Shown here piece after piece: positions 49,511 to 60,960 of a stretch of 64,000 nucleotides of DNA. A program made the translations under genes and the position numbers. Origin of the DNA: Cladorhizidae sp. MBARI D1340-BT2 (Eukaryota > Porifera > Demospongiae > Poecilosclerida > Cladorhizidae); NCBI GenBank assembly GCA_028752905.1, contig JAQNBH010000010.1, positions 26,918,832 to 26,982,831 on the forward strand. The letters run 5' to 3'. The notes below the pieces were generated by a model. It made no database searches. It was not told the DNA's origin and saw only the letters and a list, made by a program, of their open reading frames with translations. How positions within the stretch are numbered: the stretch's first letter is position 1; every line of letters starts with the position of its first letter.

Positions 49511-50430
49511 CTTTTGCATTTAGGACAAACTTTGTTTTTCGGTTTTCTGTACAGCAAGTTTATGATGGTGGAAGTCGTGATAAACAATCAGCATTATTGT
49601 AGCTCTGTGAGAGTTTGAAGGTGATTAGCACCCACAGGAGCTTGCCTTCGTCGATTGGTTTTGGCCAAATGCACCCGTGAAAAGGGTTTGTATTTATTTT
49701 GCTGGAACATATTTAAGGCAATATGTGTTTAACATTGTGCATGCTCACTTCTAATGGCAAGAAGAGGTTGAAATAATGACTACTGACTGCCTCTCATAAA
49801 ACAATTGAGCTTCTATGTACTCGTCTTCCATGTTTAGTTGAGCAGAGTAACTTGTTCCAGACAATATTTCAAAGTTCACTCAGAAGTTTTTGATCATTGC
49901 AATCAGGGTGCCTATTATCATTCCTCATGAAGGCACCTTGTGAAGAGTATGCAGGATTCATGGGAGGGATGGTAAAGGGTTGCTGTTAAAATGATGGCTC
50001 ATTCTTTTCTGTCGGTCCTTTCCCCCCACTCTCGTATAACCAGCATATTTATAGATATTTAACTGCCACATTTATTTTAATAACTTTGCTTAAATATTTA
50101 TGTTTAGGATCAAAGTGATTCAAGTCAATTTTAAACAATTTGAAACACTTTGATAACAAGATGATGCATGAACTAGCTGTTGCAATTAACAATAACTTAA
50201 TAATAACAAAGTAATGTAGAATTGACGTATCTACTTTGTTTGTCTAATGCACTATCACATTACGTAGTCGGAACAGTGCAAGTCCTCTCTCACAGTACAT
50301 AGGTATAAGGCTCTCCCACCTATTATGATAAGAAAACATATAATTTAATTATGACTATTGTCTTGGTATTGTTATTAAGTACGGATGTTGCATCATCATG
50401 GCACAATCATTCAGGTGCTTTACCAAAGTG
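49511..50430. other. spacer downstream of the membrane-protein gene
   Basis: AT-rich, no coding sequence recognised. If the gene has a further 3' exon after the possible donor at 50436, it would lie here, but I cannot identify it. Confidence 0.45.
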
Positions 50431-51956
50431 TCAAGGAATATTTACCTCAGTTGGTGTACTCATTGGTTCATATAGCTCAAGTGTTGGGACTGTGCTTTCA
50501 TCAGTACTATGAGAAGTAGGTGCATATGCTTCATTTCCATGCAAAGTCACAAAAGATGTGTTGACTTGTTGCTCAGTCACTAAAGAAGGTATTTCTGCCA
50601 AAGTTCTTCGTCTGTTGTGCTGAACCTTGGCTAACTTCATGGCAAGGAGTAGCATGCACAGTGAGGCAAGCAAGAAACCTGAACCAGCCACAGCAGCAAC
50701 ACTAGCTATTGCTGCAGTTCTCAAGGCTGCACTGGAAGTGTTGGGTGCACGTGAAGGCAACAGAGAAGAAGCTGCAAGGAATAAATAACACGAACATAAT
50801 TATATAATGCCTTCCATCGCTCTGTTCGCTTGGTCCACTTACACAAACTGACCGACAAACTTGTCGGTGCAATGGAACTTGTTCTTGGCAAACCTGAGGG
50901 GGTTGCTGCAAACAATGTAAAGCTAGCCTGAAGGGGTTGCTGCAAATTGTCCTGTCAAGCTTGAGGGGGTTGCTGCAAATTGGTCAAAATCAAATGATTA
51001 CTTACCCTCACTCATCGAGGGGACTGCTGTTGGGTGTGGTGTGCCCAGTGGGGGATACGTGGGTGTTGGAAGTAGTTGAGGGGTGGTATCAGTAAGTTGA
51101 ATAGGGGCAGAAGTGTTTGAGGCCAGCACTAAAGTCGCAAATGAAGAAGATGGCAGTGACAGAGTGGAGCTCACTGGACATGGGAAGGAAGCTGCAAATT
51201 GTAATAAATGTTAACATTACAAATACACAAAGGAATTCTTGATTCCTAAATTAAACCATCACTTACAAACACCTGCTCTGAGGACTGGCGCTGCATTCGT
51301 AAAGGACATCAAACTTCTCCCAGTCTCTGCTCCTACTGGGAATGGACAATCAGATGTTCCCTGAATAAGAGGCTTTTTGACTTTAATTCTGTGATACCAT
51401 ACACTCTCTCTATTCTTGCTATTCTCCAGCTGTATTCCACCTCTCCTTCTACTTCTGCTGCTTGTGTAGTATCCCATCACATCTCCAGGTTGTACGGTGA
51501 GTATGTGCGATGGTGCTGGAGTCTCACTTACTAGACCACCATCACCAAACAGTACACTGGTATAATTATTCTCTCCCACCTTACTGTAGCATCCATTCTG
51601 CTGCACTGTTTGTGAAGGTCTCCACACTTGGAAGGAGATATTGTAGGCTCCTTGAAGTTGTGTAGTTGCGGGTTCGACATACGCCTGCCATATTATGATG
51701 TTGCCACAACATAGAAACTCATAGCTGGTGATGATGACTTGAGTTTCACTTTCTATATGATTTGCATTAGTGGCACTTGTGAATAGTGTTGCTACCTCTC
51801 CTGATGTCAGAAAGCAGTCCTGAGCTGACACTGAACATTTAGCTGACATCAATTAACATAGTTACCAAAACTAGTGAGAGACTTACCAAACAGTGCGAGT
51901 CTTGCAACCACAAGTACACCTCCAAGCCTTCCTAAACGTGCTCTTCTTGATTCCAT
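50431..51956 (-). CDS. type I membrane protein with Ser/Thr/Pro stalk, four exons, 390 aa
   Basis: Exons on the minus strand: 51956-51887, 51842-51267, 51191-51006 and 50771-50431. All three introns are short, phase 1, with GTAAGT donors. Exon 1 encodes a signal peptide (MESRRARLGRLGGVLVVARL). Exon 2 is an ectodomain of about 190 residues with paired Cys (AKCSVSAQDC, FLCCGN, NGCYS, DCPFPVG) and the words QVWRPS, VQPGDVMGYYT and GGIQLEN. Exon 3 is a Ser/Thr/Pro-rich, mucin-like stalk. Exon 4 has a membrane helix (AAVAGSGFLLASLCMLLLA) then a basic stop-transfer (QHNRRRT) and a cytoplasmic tail with YAPT and YEPM. The ectodomain resembles a repeated uncharacterised family I associate with sponge gene sets; a receptor-like surface role is inference. 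The 3' end is uncertain because GAG|GTAAAT before the stop could be another donor. Confidence 0.8.
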
Positions 51957-52740
51957 TAGTGCAGGCTTGTAGTGGGCAAGTTACGAAGAGTATCTTCTTG
52001 TGACTCTACTGAGATATGGATTGACTGTTATATGGAAGATAATGCCAAATAACACTAAATGTTGCCTATGTTAGCAATGTCAAGTGTAATGTGTCACCAT
52101 GGTGTCACCATGGTGTTTTTAATTAGCACTTTTACACAGTTTTGTGGTGTATGGCGCTAAAGAGAAGATTTATATAATGCTAGCGTCAAAATATGCCCTT
52201 GCCACCTGCATCACTCATAGGTCATCCTGCCATAGGCAATACCTCACTGTCCTAGCTAGAGATCAAGAAACTTATGTATTGAGCACACATCTCACATACC
52301 ACTCTTAGCTATAACTGATGAACTATATCCACAACTTCTTTGACAGTAAGTCCCATGGCTCAAACTGTGCTTGTGCTCGCTGGATTTATAATTGCTTAGC
52401 TAGTGGGTGCCCCACACAAATACAGTGGGAACCCATTCCATATATATAACAATATACCACGTCTATCTCACTGTGCCAGCTGACCCTCTGCTATATAGAT
52501 GGCCCTCATCGCTCAGAGGAAAGTCTCAGCATAATTATAACGCTGAAGGTCAGGGTTCAAACACTGATGTGGTGTACTTTTTACGGAAGTTATATACCAA
52601 TTGCCAATTTTTTTCTTTCGCCACCATTTTCACACCATTTTACCACCATTTTACCCCATTTTCACACCATTTTGTCATGCAATGCACTTAATCTCAAGTT
52701 GCACTATAGAGAAATGCTGGCAAAAATATACGAATATACA
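51705..52740. repeat. segmental duplication, copy B (promoter side of the intact gene)
   Basis: Counterpart of 48535-49510. In this copy GTCACCATGG is tandemly doubled at about 52096-52115, and CACCATTTT is repeated several times near 52622-52675. Confidence 0.85.
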
Positions 52741-53649
52741 ATCATGTTGATCCTGGAAATGGACCCATGTATATTATCCAATATACACAATAATAATAGT
52801 GATCATCTTATTAGCTATCCCACTGCAAAACTAGCATAAGCTTTCATTACACTGAAACTATCTTAAAATGGAGAGCATGATAAGTGTCTGAACAGCATTC
52901 TGGCTGCACAGTGTATCTTCTGCATCTCTAGAATGTGGTCTAACCTTTCCGATAGCATCATCAGCGAAGAGCATCACAGGACATCCTGTTGTTTCCAGCA
53001 GCAATGTTTCCACAAACAAATGAACTAATGCTCTGCAAACTCTTTGACATTCTTGTAGTGGTGTAGCTATGCCACTTTTTTGTCAGGGTGATTGACTGCA
53101 GCTGTTGCGCAAAAACCCACAGCTTGAATCAGTATATTCTTTTCAGCCCCTTGGTGGTGCCATACAGGATGGTGGGATATACATTTGTCTGTTTGCTAAC
53201 TCACAAGTTCTTGAATGTTTTTACGAGAAACATGTTTTTACGAGCCACAACTGAGGATTGGTGATGGTGAGACCTCCTGAACCTGTGGTTCCATAACCAC
53301 TACAAATGCAAAGGAGTATAGAGAAATGGTTCCAAAATCCACAGAAAGAATTGAGATTTTTTTTTTAATATACAGATTTCCATACAGTGTCTGTCAGCAC
53401 TTTCAAGATGAATAGGACCATTTCTGTGTATTACACAAGTGGTCCCATAGGCACAGGGCAGTGTTGATAAGACAGTATCAGTGAGAGAGCATGGTTTTCA
53501 TGGATATTAGGAACCAACTGGAGTTGGGTCCACCAGAGCCACCGGTTGACAAAGCTGTACCACTACCTTAAAAATGGAATCCTATCTGAATCTCAGTGTA
53601 GGAGCAGTTGGATAGACTGAATACTCTGGAGCCAGAGGGCCCACCATGA
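52741..53649. other. unassigned DNA before the gypsy remnant
   Basis: No LTR end, ORF or repeat recognised. It may include decayed gag sequence. Confidence 0.45.
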
Positions 53650-53749
53650 ATTTCGAGGAGATTAAACTCGCAAGGGGTTCAACAGTTTAGATCTAGGTCA
53701 AGCAGAGCTTGGAGTGAATCCAGAAACACACCTCATCAACAAATCACCT

Positions 53750-53791
53750 GTTTTCAATATGGAAAAGAAGGTCACATGACACATGTGTGCA
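53750..53791 (+). pseudogene. gag zinc-knuckle remnant
   Basis: CFQYGKEGHMTHVC fits the CX2CX4HX4C nucleocapsid knuckle except that the second Cys has become Tyr. Confidence 0.7.
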
Positions 53792-53877
53792 GAACCCCAA
53801 GAAAAGTCAACTAGAAACACTCTACACTTCCAGCCGAATATCTGTGGGGAACTTTAAAAGGGGGACCATTACCATAA

Positions 53878-54045
53878 ACTAGTAGGGGCTAAAAAAACAA
53901 CTTGTGGTACCAATTTATCGCTCCATAGATTATGCAAACTTCATGGTATAGCTCAAAAGATAGGCCTTTCTGTGTGCTCTCTTTTGGTCATAAAACTTTT
54001 TTTCGTAGTTATAATGTTACTGGAGCTAAGTGGGGGTGCCTCCTA
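53878..54045. mobile_element. foldback-element arm inserted in the gypsy remnant
   Basis: Shares GCAAACTTCATGGTAT, GCTCAAAAGATAGG and TGTGTGCTCTCTTTTG with the arms at 38698-39365 and 4862-5022. A single arm without hairpin centre, placed between the gag and protease remains. Confidence 0.7.
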
Positions 54046-54169
54046 GTTGGAGTGGAGGGAACACATCTTCAAGTGTATGGCATGACACAGATCTGACTCA
54101 GGACAGGGAAAAAGATTTTCCAGCCTTGAGTGGCATGGCTGGAAGTCTGGCAGCTGATATCTGGCAGCT

Positions 54170-54521
54170 GATATGGTCTTAGGTTTGGATTTTCTGGAAG
54201 CGAATAGTTAATTGCATTATTGACGTGGGAAAAGAGGATGCTCCGATTTGGAAATTGTCATTCGTCAGGAACTGTGGATTGCCAGGTTTCACACTCAGCA
54301 TTGGGGTTATCGTGGAGTATACCTTGAAAATACCAGCCCACAGGAAAATGGAAGTGATGGTAAAATTGGGAAACCAAGTACCGGGACTGTGGATCATTGA
54401 AGAAGTGACTGGCCCTGCAATGGTGGCACGAGGTGTGGTTGACAATCCAACCTCACGAACGCCAGTCTGTTTACTGAATCCAAGTAACCAAGAAGTCACT
54501 CTCTATATACAAGGAAAATAA
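54170..54521 (+). pseudogene. retropepsin end and protease-RT linker
   Basis: LGLDFLEAN then, after a stop, a 98-codon frame (54225-54521) with HRKMEVMVKLGNQVPG and TPVCLLNPSNQEVTLY. The 'P......VLLNPS/T...TLY' pattern is usual between protease and RT of gypsy elements. Confidence 0.65.
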
Positions 54522-54799
54522 AATTGCACCCCTACAACCAGCAGAAATCTCCTGTATGAGCATTGCTGAGGCTCAACCAGAATCAGAATCACATATATAT
54601 CTCAGAAGAGAAACTTGTGAAACTGGTAGAAAATATTTTGTAACCCTTGATAAACTAGAGAGGGGGAATTCCATGGTCTACTGATGGAGTATGCAGATAT
54701 TTTTACCATGGCAGCAATGACTTGGGATGAACAAACATACAGCACCAAATCAATATTGGAAATTCTACACTAATTTGAAAACAAATGCGGAAAGTACCT

Positions 54800-55290
54800 A
54801 CAGTCAAAAGAGACGAAGTGAGAAAACTGTGCTAAGAAATGCTAGCCCAGGATGTCATTCAACCAACTAATATTCCATGTGCTTTACCTGTCATTCTTGA
54901 CTACAGGAAGGTGAATTCTATTAATAAAGAATGCTTACCCACTCCATTGCATTGAGGCACACCAAGTAACTCTAAGTTTTTTCCTCACATTGGATCTCCT
55001 AAGTGGATACTGTCAGCTGGTGATTAATCCAGACGATTAGGAAAAGACGGCATTCTGCACAGCCAAATGAGTTATTAGAGTTCAAGGTAGGTCTTGCAAT
55101 TTGGAGCTTCCAACTCCTAATGGACATAATCCTTGCAGAGTTGCAGTGAACAAATTGTCGGACACTGCTATTGTACCAGTGAAGAGATTACAAAGAACAT
55201 CTCCACAACCTCAAGATAGTATTTTACCACTTTTGTGAAGTGAATCTGATGCTCATGTTGGCAGAAGGTGGTTCAGTTTCTGGGACAAAC
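54800..55290 (+). pseudogene. gypsy reverse-transcriptase remnant
   Basis: EMLAQDVIQPTNIPCALPVI then DYRKVNSINKECLPTPLH are RT palm landmarks. Several frame changes follow, and an internal deletion precedes QFLGQTVPTEGVATDTH, which fits the 'FLGH.VS..GV..D..K' motif at the end of RT. That last motif is the seed of the following minisatellite. Confidence 0.75.
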
Positions 55291-56508
55291 AGTGCCTACA
55301 GAAGGAGTTGCAACAGACACCCACCAAGATGGGACAAACAGTGTCGACAGAAACAGTTGCAGCAGACACCCACCAAGATGGGACAAACAGTGTCGACAGA
55401 AAGAGTTGCAACAGACACTCACCAAGATGGTGTCGACAGAAGGAGTTGCAACAGACAGACCCACCAAGATGGGACAAACAGTGTCGACAGAAGGAGTTGC
55501 AACACCAAGATGGGACAAACAGTGTCGACAGAAGGAGTTGCAACAGACACCCACCAGATGGGACAAACAGTGTTGGTTGCAACAGACACCCACCAAGATG
55601 GGACAAACAGTGCCGACAGAAGGAGTTGCAACAGACACCCACCAAATGGGATAAACAGTGTCGACAGAAGGAGTTGCAACAGACACCCAACAAGATGGGA
55701 CAAACAGTGTTGACAGAAGGAGTTGCAACAGACACCCACCAAGATGGGACAAACAGTGTTGACAGAAGGAGTTGCAACAGACACCCACCAAGATGGGACA
55801 AACAGCGTCGACAGAAGGAGTTGGAACAGACACCCACCAAGATGGGACAAACAGTGTCGACAGAAGGAGTTGCAACAGACACCCACCAAGATTGGACAAA
55901 CAGTGTCGACAGAAGCAGTTGAAACAGACACCCGCGGGACAAACAGTGTCGACAGAAGGAGTTGCAACAGACACCCACCAAGATGGGACAAACAGTGTTG
56001 ACAGAAGGAGTTGCAACAGACACCCACCAAGATGGGACAAACAGTGTCGACAGAAGGAATTGCAACAGACACCCACCAAGATGGGACAAACAGCGTCGAC
56101 AGAAGGAGTTGGAACAGACACCCACCAAGATGGGACAAACAGTGTCGACAGAAGGAGTTGCAACAGACACCCACCAAGATTGGACAAACAGTGTCGACAG
56201 AAGCAGTTGAAACAGACACCCGCGGGACAAACAGTGTCGACAGAAGGAGTTGCAACAAACACCCACCAAGATGGGACAAACAGCGTCAACAGAAGGAGTT
56301 GCAACAGACACCCACCAAGATGGGACAAACAGTGTCGACAGAAGGAGTTGCAACAGACACAAACCAAGATGGGACAAACAGTGTCGACAGAAGGAGTTGA
56401 AACAGACACCCACCAAGATGGGACAAACAGTGTCGACAGAAGGAGTGGCAACAGACACCCACCAAGATGGGACAAACAGTGTCGAAAGAAGGAGTTGCAA
56501 CAGCCCAC
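55285..56508. repeat. minisatellite, 49-bp unit, about 25 copies, derived from the RT motif
   Basis: Unit: GGGACAAACAGTGTCGACAG, AAGGAGTTGCAACAGACACC, CACCAAGAT. One frame reads GQTVSTEGVATDTHQD, matching the RT FLGH-GVATD region. Since 49 is not a multiple of 3, successive units cycle through frames and leave long open frames on both strands (up to 478 codons, minus). A larger block of about 300 bp (around 55772-55960) recurs at about 56072-56250, showing higher-order duplication. Confidence 0.95.
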
Positions 56509-56514
56509 CAAGAC

Positions 56515-57065
56515 AGGACATGGTAAAAAATCTGCCAGTCCCCTGAAGCTGGTGGGAGGTACAACTCTTCCTAAGTCTTACCAGTACTATCGCCATTTCA
56601 TACGAGAATACATATGCTACTATAGCTAAGCCTTTACACAAACTGACAGACACCATGACACAGGCCCAAGGTGCCTTTTTAAACGACAAGGGTTGGTGTC
56701 TGCAACAATACTTGTTTTCCTAGACTGTTCAAGGCCATTCATGACACTGATGCTAGCAACTCGGACATTGGCAGTGCTATCCCAAGTCCAGGACAATGCA
56801 CCAAGCATGTGGTAGTTTATGCTAGCAAGGTCTTAAACAAACCAGAATGAAATTACTGTGTCATAAGGTGTCAGCTGTTAGGAGTAGCCATGTTTTTCCA
56901 ACTTGACCAGCCATATTTGTAAGGAATTGCCTTTGCCCCTACGTACAGATCATAGACCCCTGAAGTGGCTCCAAAATTTCAAACAACAGAGGGACAGCTA
57001 ACCCGATGGCTGGAAAACATACAAGAGCAACATTTCACCATTAGAACGTAGATTTTGAAGGAGGC
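56515..57065 (+). pseudogene. gypsy RT thumb/RNase H remnant
   Basis: YYRHFIREY, VFLDCSRPF, VVVYASKVLNKPE, NYCVIR, and EGQLTRWLENIQEQHFTI correspond in order to the RNase H region of gypsy pol, spread over all three frames with stops. Confidence 0.72.
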
Positions 57066-57329
57066 ATGGAAACGCAAATATTTTATACCCCTTCCTTGCG
57101 ATCAATACATACAGATTTCCAATCAGCACCAGATGCTACACCCATTCATGCAATCAACATTACCAACCATTTGGGTGAATATTCATCAGAAGAATTCTGT
57201 TTGAAGCAAATGGAAGTCAACACAACGGGACCCATTACAGGGCAATCAACACAACATCAAAATCACTTCAAATTACCTCAAGAGCTTAAAGCCAGATTGC
57301 AGACAACCTTTCAGTTTCCAGCAACATGA

Positions 57330-58142
57330 GCAATTGGAAGATCACTTTTGGCATGCATTTAAGAGTGTGAATGGTGTGATAGTGAAGCACCAGCGAATCA
57401 TTCCCACCAGTCTCAAAGCTGAACTGTTGCAAGAACTTCATGCAGGTGTTGCGAGTGGACATCTTGGTGAAGAGAAGATGTTGTCAAGTTTGATGGAAAG
57501 GTTCTGGTTAGCGAAATGTTGTTAAGGATTTATAGAACTTGTGACACTTGTTACCAGAGAGTCCACAGTCTTGATGAGTAGAGCTCCACTTCAGATAATC
57601 TCAGCAAGTTATCCTGTGCAAATTGTTGCATGCATTATAGACCCCTTACCAGAGACAGAAACAGAACCTCATATGTCCTAGTAGTGGAGATTATTTATCC
57701 CATTGGATGAGGCATACACCATCCCATGTCAAGAAACCACCACAACGGCAAATAAATTGACAATCAAGCTACTTTTTTGGCTTCTCAATACCAGAACAAC
57801 TATATACATACAGATGAAAGAAGACATGAACGGATCATAGAAATTTGCAGGTTTCTAAGAATTCACAAAGTCTCATATTGCATCATACCATACACAATGC
57901 AATCCGGACTGTACAGAATACGTTTTCTAACATCACCCCTTTGCCCGGAAAGCTGTATGCCCTTCAAAACCGTGTCTAGTGGACTACTGGTTATGTCTAT
58001 TTCTACCCAATGTTCAAGCGGGACTCAAGGATTCCTGCTGATATCATTACTAACTCTATGCCTGAGGAATCCCCTGATAAGTAAGCAGTCAATCTTTGGG
58101 CAAGACTTTGTGAAGCTCTTGACCAAGTTAGATAGCACATGA
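57330..58142 (+). pseudogene. gypsy integrase remnant
   Basis: HAFKSVNGVIVKHQRIIPTS, ELLQELHAGVASGHLGEEKM and LMERFWLAK match the H2C2 zinc-binding domain. A stop at 57523 is followed by ASYPVQIVA and later HTDERRHERIIEICRFLRIH and IIPYTMQSGL, matching the integrase core region ('SDQG..FES.....C..LGI...TPYHPQ..G'). The expected Asp/Glu and HPQ residues are largely replaced. Confidence 0.75.
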
Positions 58143-58437
58143 GTGGCTTCTTCAAAACTGGCTGCCCTATGGAAAGTTAAGAAAATCCTTATGAATCACA
58201 TAACTGTGTGTGGACGAATATTTACCTCTACATGTTCAACTATCACTGTCACGAAATCATAAAGAATTAATCGTGTGTTTAAGGTTTTACTCATTCTTTG
58301 CATTTTAGCCAAAAAAATTAACACACAAAACTGGTTAGCTACTGCATTATTACTTCCTCATCTCTGTATATGAAGCGAGATATGCCACAAAAGCACTAAA
58401 TGAAATGCAATACTTCATTGTGTGCAAACAACATGAC

Positions 58438-58443
58438 TTTAAT
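58438..58443 (-). terminator. TRAF-like gene poly(A) signal ATTAAA
   Basis: ATTAAA on the minus strand about 53 nt after the stop codon of the gene at 58496-59953. Confidence 0.5.
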
Positions 58444-58495
58444 ATACAGCAATTTGAGGAATGAGAACACAACTAATAGTTCATAGTGTGTTTGT

Positions 58496-59953
58496 TCACG
58501 TTACAACATCAATGTTGCTAAGGCGAAAATAAAGTGTGTCATTTTCTAAGAACATGTTATAGCTTGGGAAGGCCAAGTGACTTACAAGCCTTAAAACTCC
58601 CCAACTACCAATGTATTTACAAGATCTTGTAGGTTTCTCCCACACTACTTTAGTAAGAGTTTCTACCATATTTTTTCTTCTTCCATGTTGGTCGAGTAGC
58701 TCTATAGTGAAGCTTGCCTGTGCTGGCCACTTCAGCTGATAGTCGTACCTTCCCTGCATGGCCCATAGGTCCACTCCGATACCCATCCTACCTGCATGAC
58801 CTCGATTAGCATCTATGCCTACACAGAACTTGTACCCACATACATGTGTATACATGACTGGACTCTTCCAATCATAAACCTTGTCTTTAGCTTTAGCTTT
58901 CTCTTTGCTGAAGTTTTCGATTGCAAATGTTCTCTTTAAGGGCATAGAGTTTGTTAAATCTTTAAATGTTACTTCATTCTGCTCAGACTTCTCTTGTAAC
59001 TCTTTATCTCGCTCTTGTAGTAGTGTAAGAAACTTCTCCTCCAGTTCTTCAAATTTCTTTTCAAATTTCTGTCCTTGTTGTTGAAGTTCCTTTTCAGTTT
59101 TCAGCTTTTCTTCTAGAAATTGCTGTTCCTGTTCCTGAAATCTCACCTCCTGTTCTTCATACTTTTGTTCATATCTATTCTCCATTGCTTGTAGCTTCTC
59201 CTCCTGTTCTTGTAGCTTAACTTGGAGTTGCTGGTTCATTTTTACTGCTGCAGAAGCAGTCATGGAGAGATGTTTCTGGCTGTTCTGGCTGGCATGTTTT
59301 TCTTTGTACTCTCGTCTAAATCTCCCATCGCACCCCACGATACCGAATTCACATGTCACCTCCTCCAGACGGCATATCGCCATGTGATTTTCCATGACAT
59401 CACGTTCGCAAGTTACCCCACAGAAATTGGGACACTTTAGGGGCAAGTATATGCATTGTGGCCAGTGTGTGTCCACCACCACCTCATAGGTGGCTCTGAA
59501 GCCACAGTACTGACACACATGGTCTCTTTTGACACATTCCCCATCTACATGCTGATCCACCTTGTTCCTGGCAATAATCTTCTGGCAGTGAAGAGGACAC
59601 TTGATATCCACATACTGGCAATGGTTCTGTTCAGGATCCAAGTGAGCATCCAGCTGATTCAGCGGCCCTGACCAGCTACACCCCTTCCCCATGCTGCAGT
59701 ATACCTTCAGAGAGTCCATTTGTCTCTGATGTCTGAGAGGCTTCATGGTGGTGAAGTTTTGCTCTCCACATTCTGGGCAAGGTTTGTCTTGCTGCTGGAT
59801 GTCAGCTATGCAGGCATGGCAGTAGCTCTCCCCACAGCAAGTGGTGAAGGCCAACTTTCTAGCTACAAAGGAGCACTTCTTGCAATAAAAGTGATCAAGC
59901 ACTGAGTCTATAAACTCACACTGATAGCCTAGAGAATGGGCAGACTCCGCCAT
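58496..59953 (-). CDS. RING-TRAF-MATH protein (TRAF-like), single exon, 485 aa
   Basis: Intact frame from ATG 59953 to the stop at 58496. RING-type finger about residues 24-62 (C24, C27, C39/C40, C45, C48, C59, C62; CCGESYCHAC). TRAF-type zinc fingers about 80-220 (repeated C..C..H..C spacing, for example CPLHC ... HVDGEC and CPNFCG ... HMAIC). A long coiled coil rich in Glu, Gln and Lys about 240-335. C-terminal MATH/TRAF-C domain about 343-485 (FAIENFSKEKA, WKSPVMYTHVCGYKFCVGI, YDYQLKWPA, CKYIGSWGV). This is the layout of TRAF adaptors that trimerise beneath receptors and can ubiquitinate partners; the exact pathway is unknown. Absence of introns may mean retrocopy origin or lineage-specific expansion. 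A paralogue begins at 161-1. Confidence 0.93.
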   Translation of the reverse strand: MAESAHSLGYQCEFIDSVLDHFYCKKCSFVARKLAFTTCCGESYCHACIADIQQQDKPCPECGEQNFTTMKPLRHQRQMDSLKVYCSMGKGCSWSGPLNQLDAHLDPEQNHCQYVDIKCPLHCQKIIARNKVDQHVDGECVKRDHVCQYCGFRATYEVVVDTHWPQCIYLPLKCPNFCGVTCERDVMENHMAICRLEEVTCEFGIVGCDGRFRREYKEKHASQNSQKHLSMTASAAVKMNQQLQVKLQEQEEKLQAMENRYEQKYEEQEVRFQEQEQQFLEEKLKTEKELQQQGQKFEKKFEELEEKFLTLLQERDKELQEKSEQNEVTFKDLTNSMPLKRTFAIENFSKEKAKAKDKVYDWKSPVMYTHVCGYKFCVGIDANRGHAGRMGIGVDLWAMQGRYDYQLKWPAQASFTIELLDQHGRRKNMVETLTKVVWEKPTRSCKYIGSWGVLRLVSHLAFPSYNMFLENDTLYFRLSNIDVVT

Positions 59954-60960
59954 TTTTAAACTGCAAGTTGATATTGATTAACTAAGTGTATTCATGGAGT
60001 GACGACCTCGTGCCCAACTGTCATTCAGAAAACTGCAAGCATGGCACTTGAATACCTTCTGAGGAAGTACGCTGGTAATCCATCTTCAAGTAGCTCCATC
60101 AGACTACGGCCTATTCGCGTTCACTTGTCTGGTTAAAAAATCGCGATGCTAATTAACCAGCGTGTTTTTTTTGTTTGTTTTTTGGTTTTTTGTAAAGAAC
60201 ATATATATATATATACTCAATAGCCAAGAGGCTAATATGAAGAGTAAAAATAAATAAACAAATACATGGAGGAATATGAGTAGTTAAAAGTTAAGTGATG
60301 AATTTCTGATGATGAGGGGTGTTGAATATAGTGCTTAAATTGTCAAGTGAGCTTTAATGTTAGTGGAGAGATGTAAGTTGGGAGAGAGTTCCAGAGCCTA
60401 GTAGTAGTAGCGAAAAATGAAAGGTAGGCAGACGGAATAATCAATTCTGTATGGGATTAGCAGACAATTACTGGGGGAAGCATCGGAGGTTGTAGCAGGG
60501 AGTAGGTTTGCATGGTAGGGGGATAGAAGGAAAATCTATGTTATTGTGAATAAGTTTGAAGAAAATGGTAAGTTTAGCATTACAGCAGCATGGATACTCT
60601 GCTCCTTCCTACAAGCCCTCAGAAGTACATGTACACACCTAGCCATAAGGAAAGTATAAGCACACAGGACACAGTTAACAATGGCTTCTGTCTTTGTTCG
60701 AGCAATGGAAAATTTTAGGGCTACCTCGAGAATGTGTTTGCCAACAAGACAGATGTGCACTCCGTTGACTTGTAACTATTGTGGCTTTCTCAGTAGTGTG
60801 GAATGCAAAAGCACTCTCTGCTGCAGTAACTGCATCCTTTGAATTGTTGCCTGGTTTTATCAAATAACCTGGTAATTTTGCTGGTGAGTCTTTCCTCTGA
60901 TAGTTTTCTCGTGCCTGTCTGTGTCCACATGAGATTGTAAATCAATAGCACCTTTACATG
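59954..60960. other. TRAF upstream region and unassigned DNA
   Basis: Short microsatellite (TA)n near 60200. 60350-60420 has GGGAGAGAGTTCCAGAGCC, a word often found near LINE remnants. No gene recognised. Confidence 0.45.

Larger units (their letters stand above)
53650..58142 (+). mobile_element. decayed Ty3/gypsy LTR retrotransposon, internal part
   Basis: In order: a zinc-knuckle remnant (53750-53791), end of a retropepsin (54170-54215, LGLDFLEAN), a linker region, an RT fragment, a 49-bp minisatellite grown inside the RT region, an RNase H-like segment, and an integrase zinc-binding and core segment. Many stops and frameshifts. No LTRs identified at either side, so boundaries are those of the recognisable coding remains. 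No env-like gene seen. Confidence 0.8.

Noticed and set aside
55253..56689. 478-codon and 412-codon minus-strand ORFs and several plus-strand ORFs
   Set aside because: They are readings of the 49-bp minisatellite, open in many frames on both strands; the minus-strand Cys-rich repeat is a by-product.
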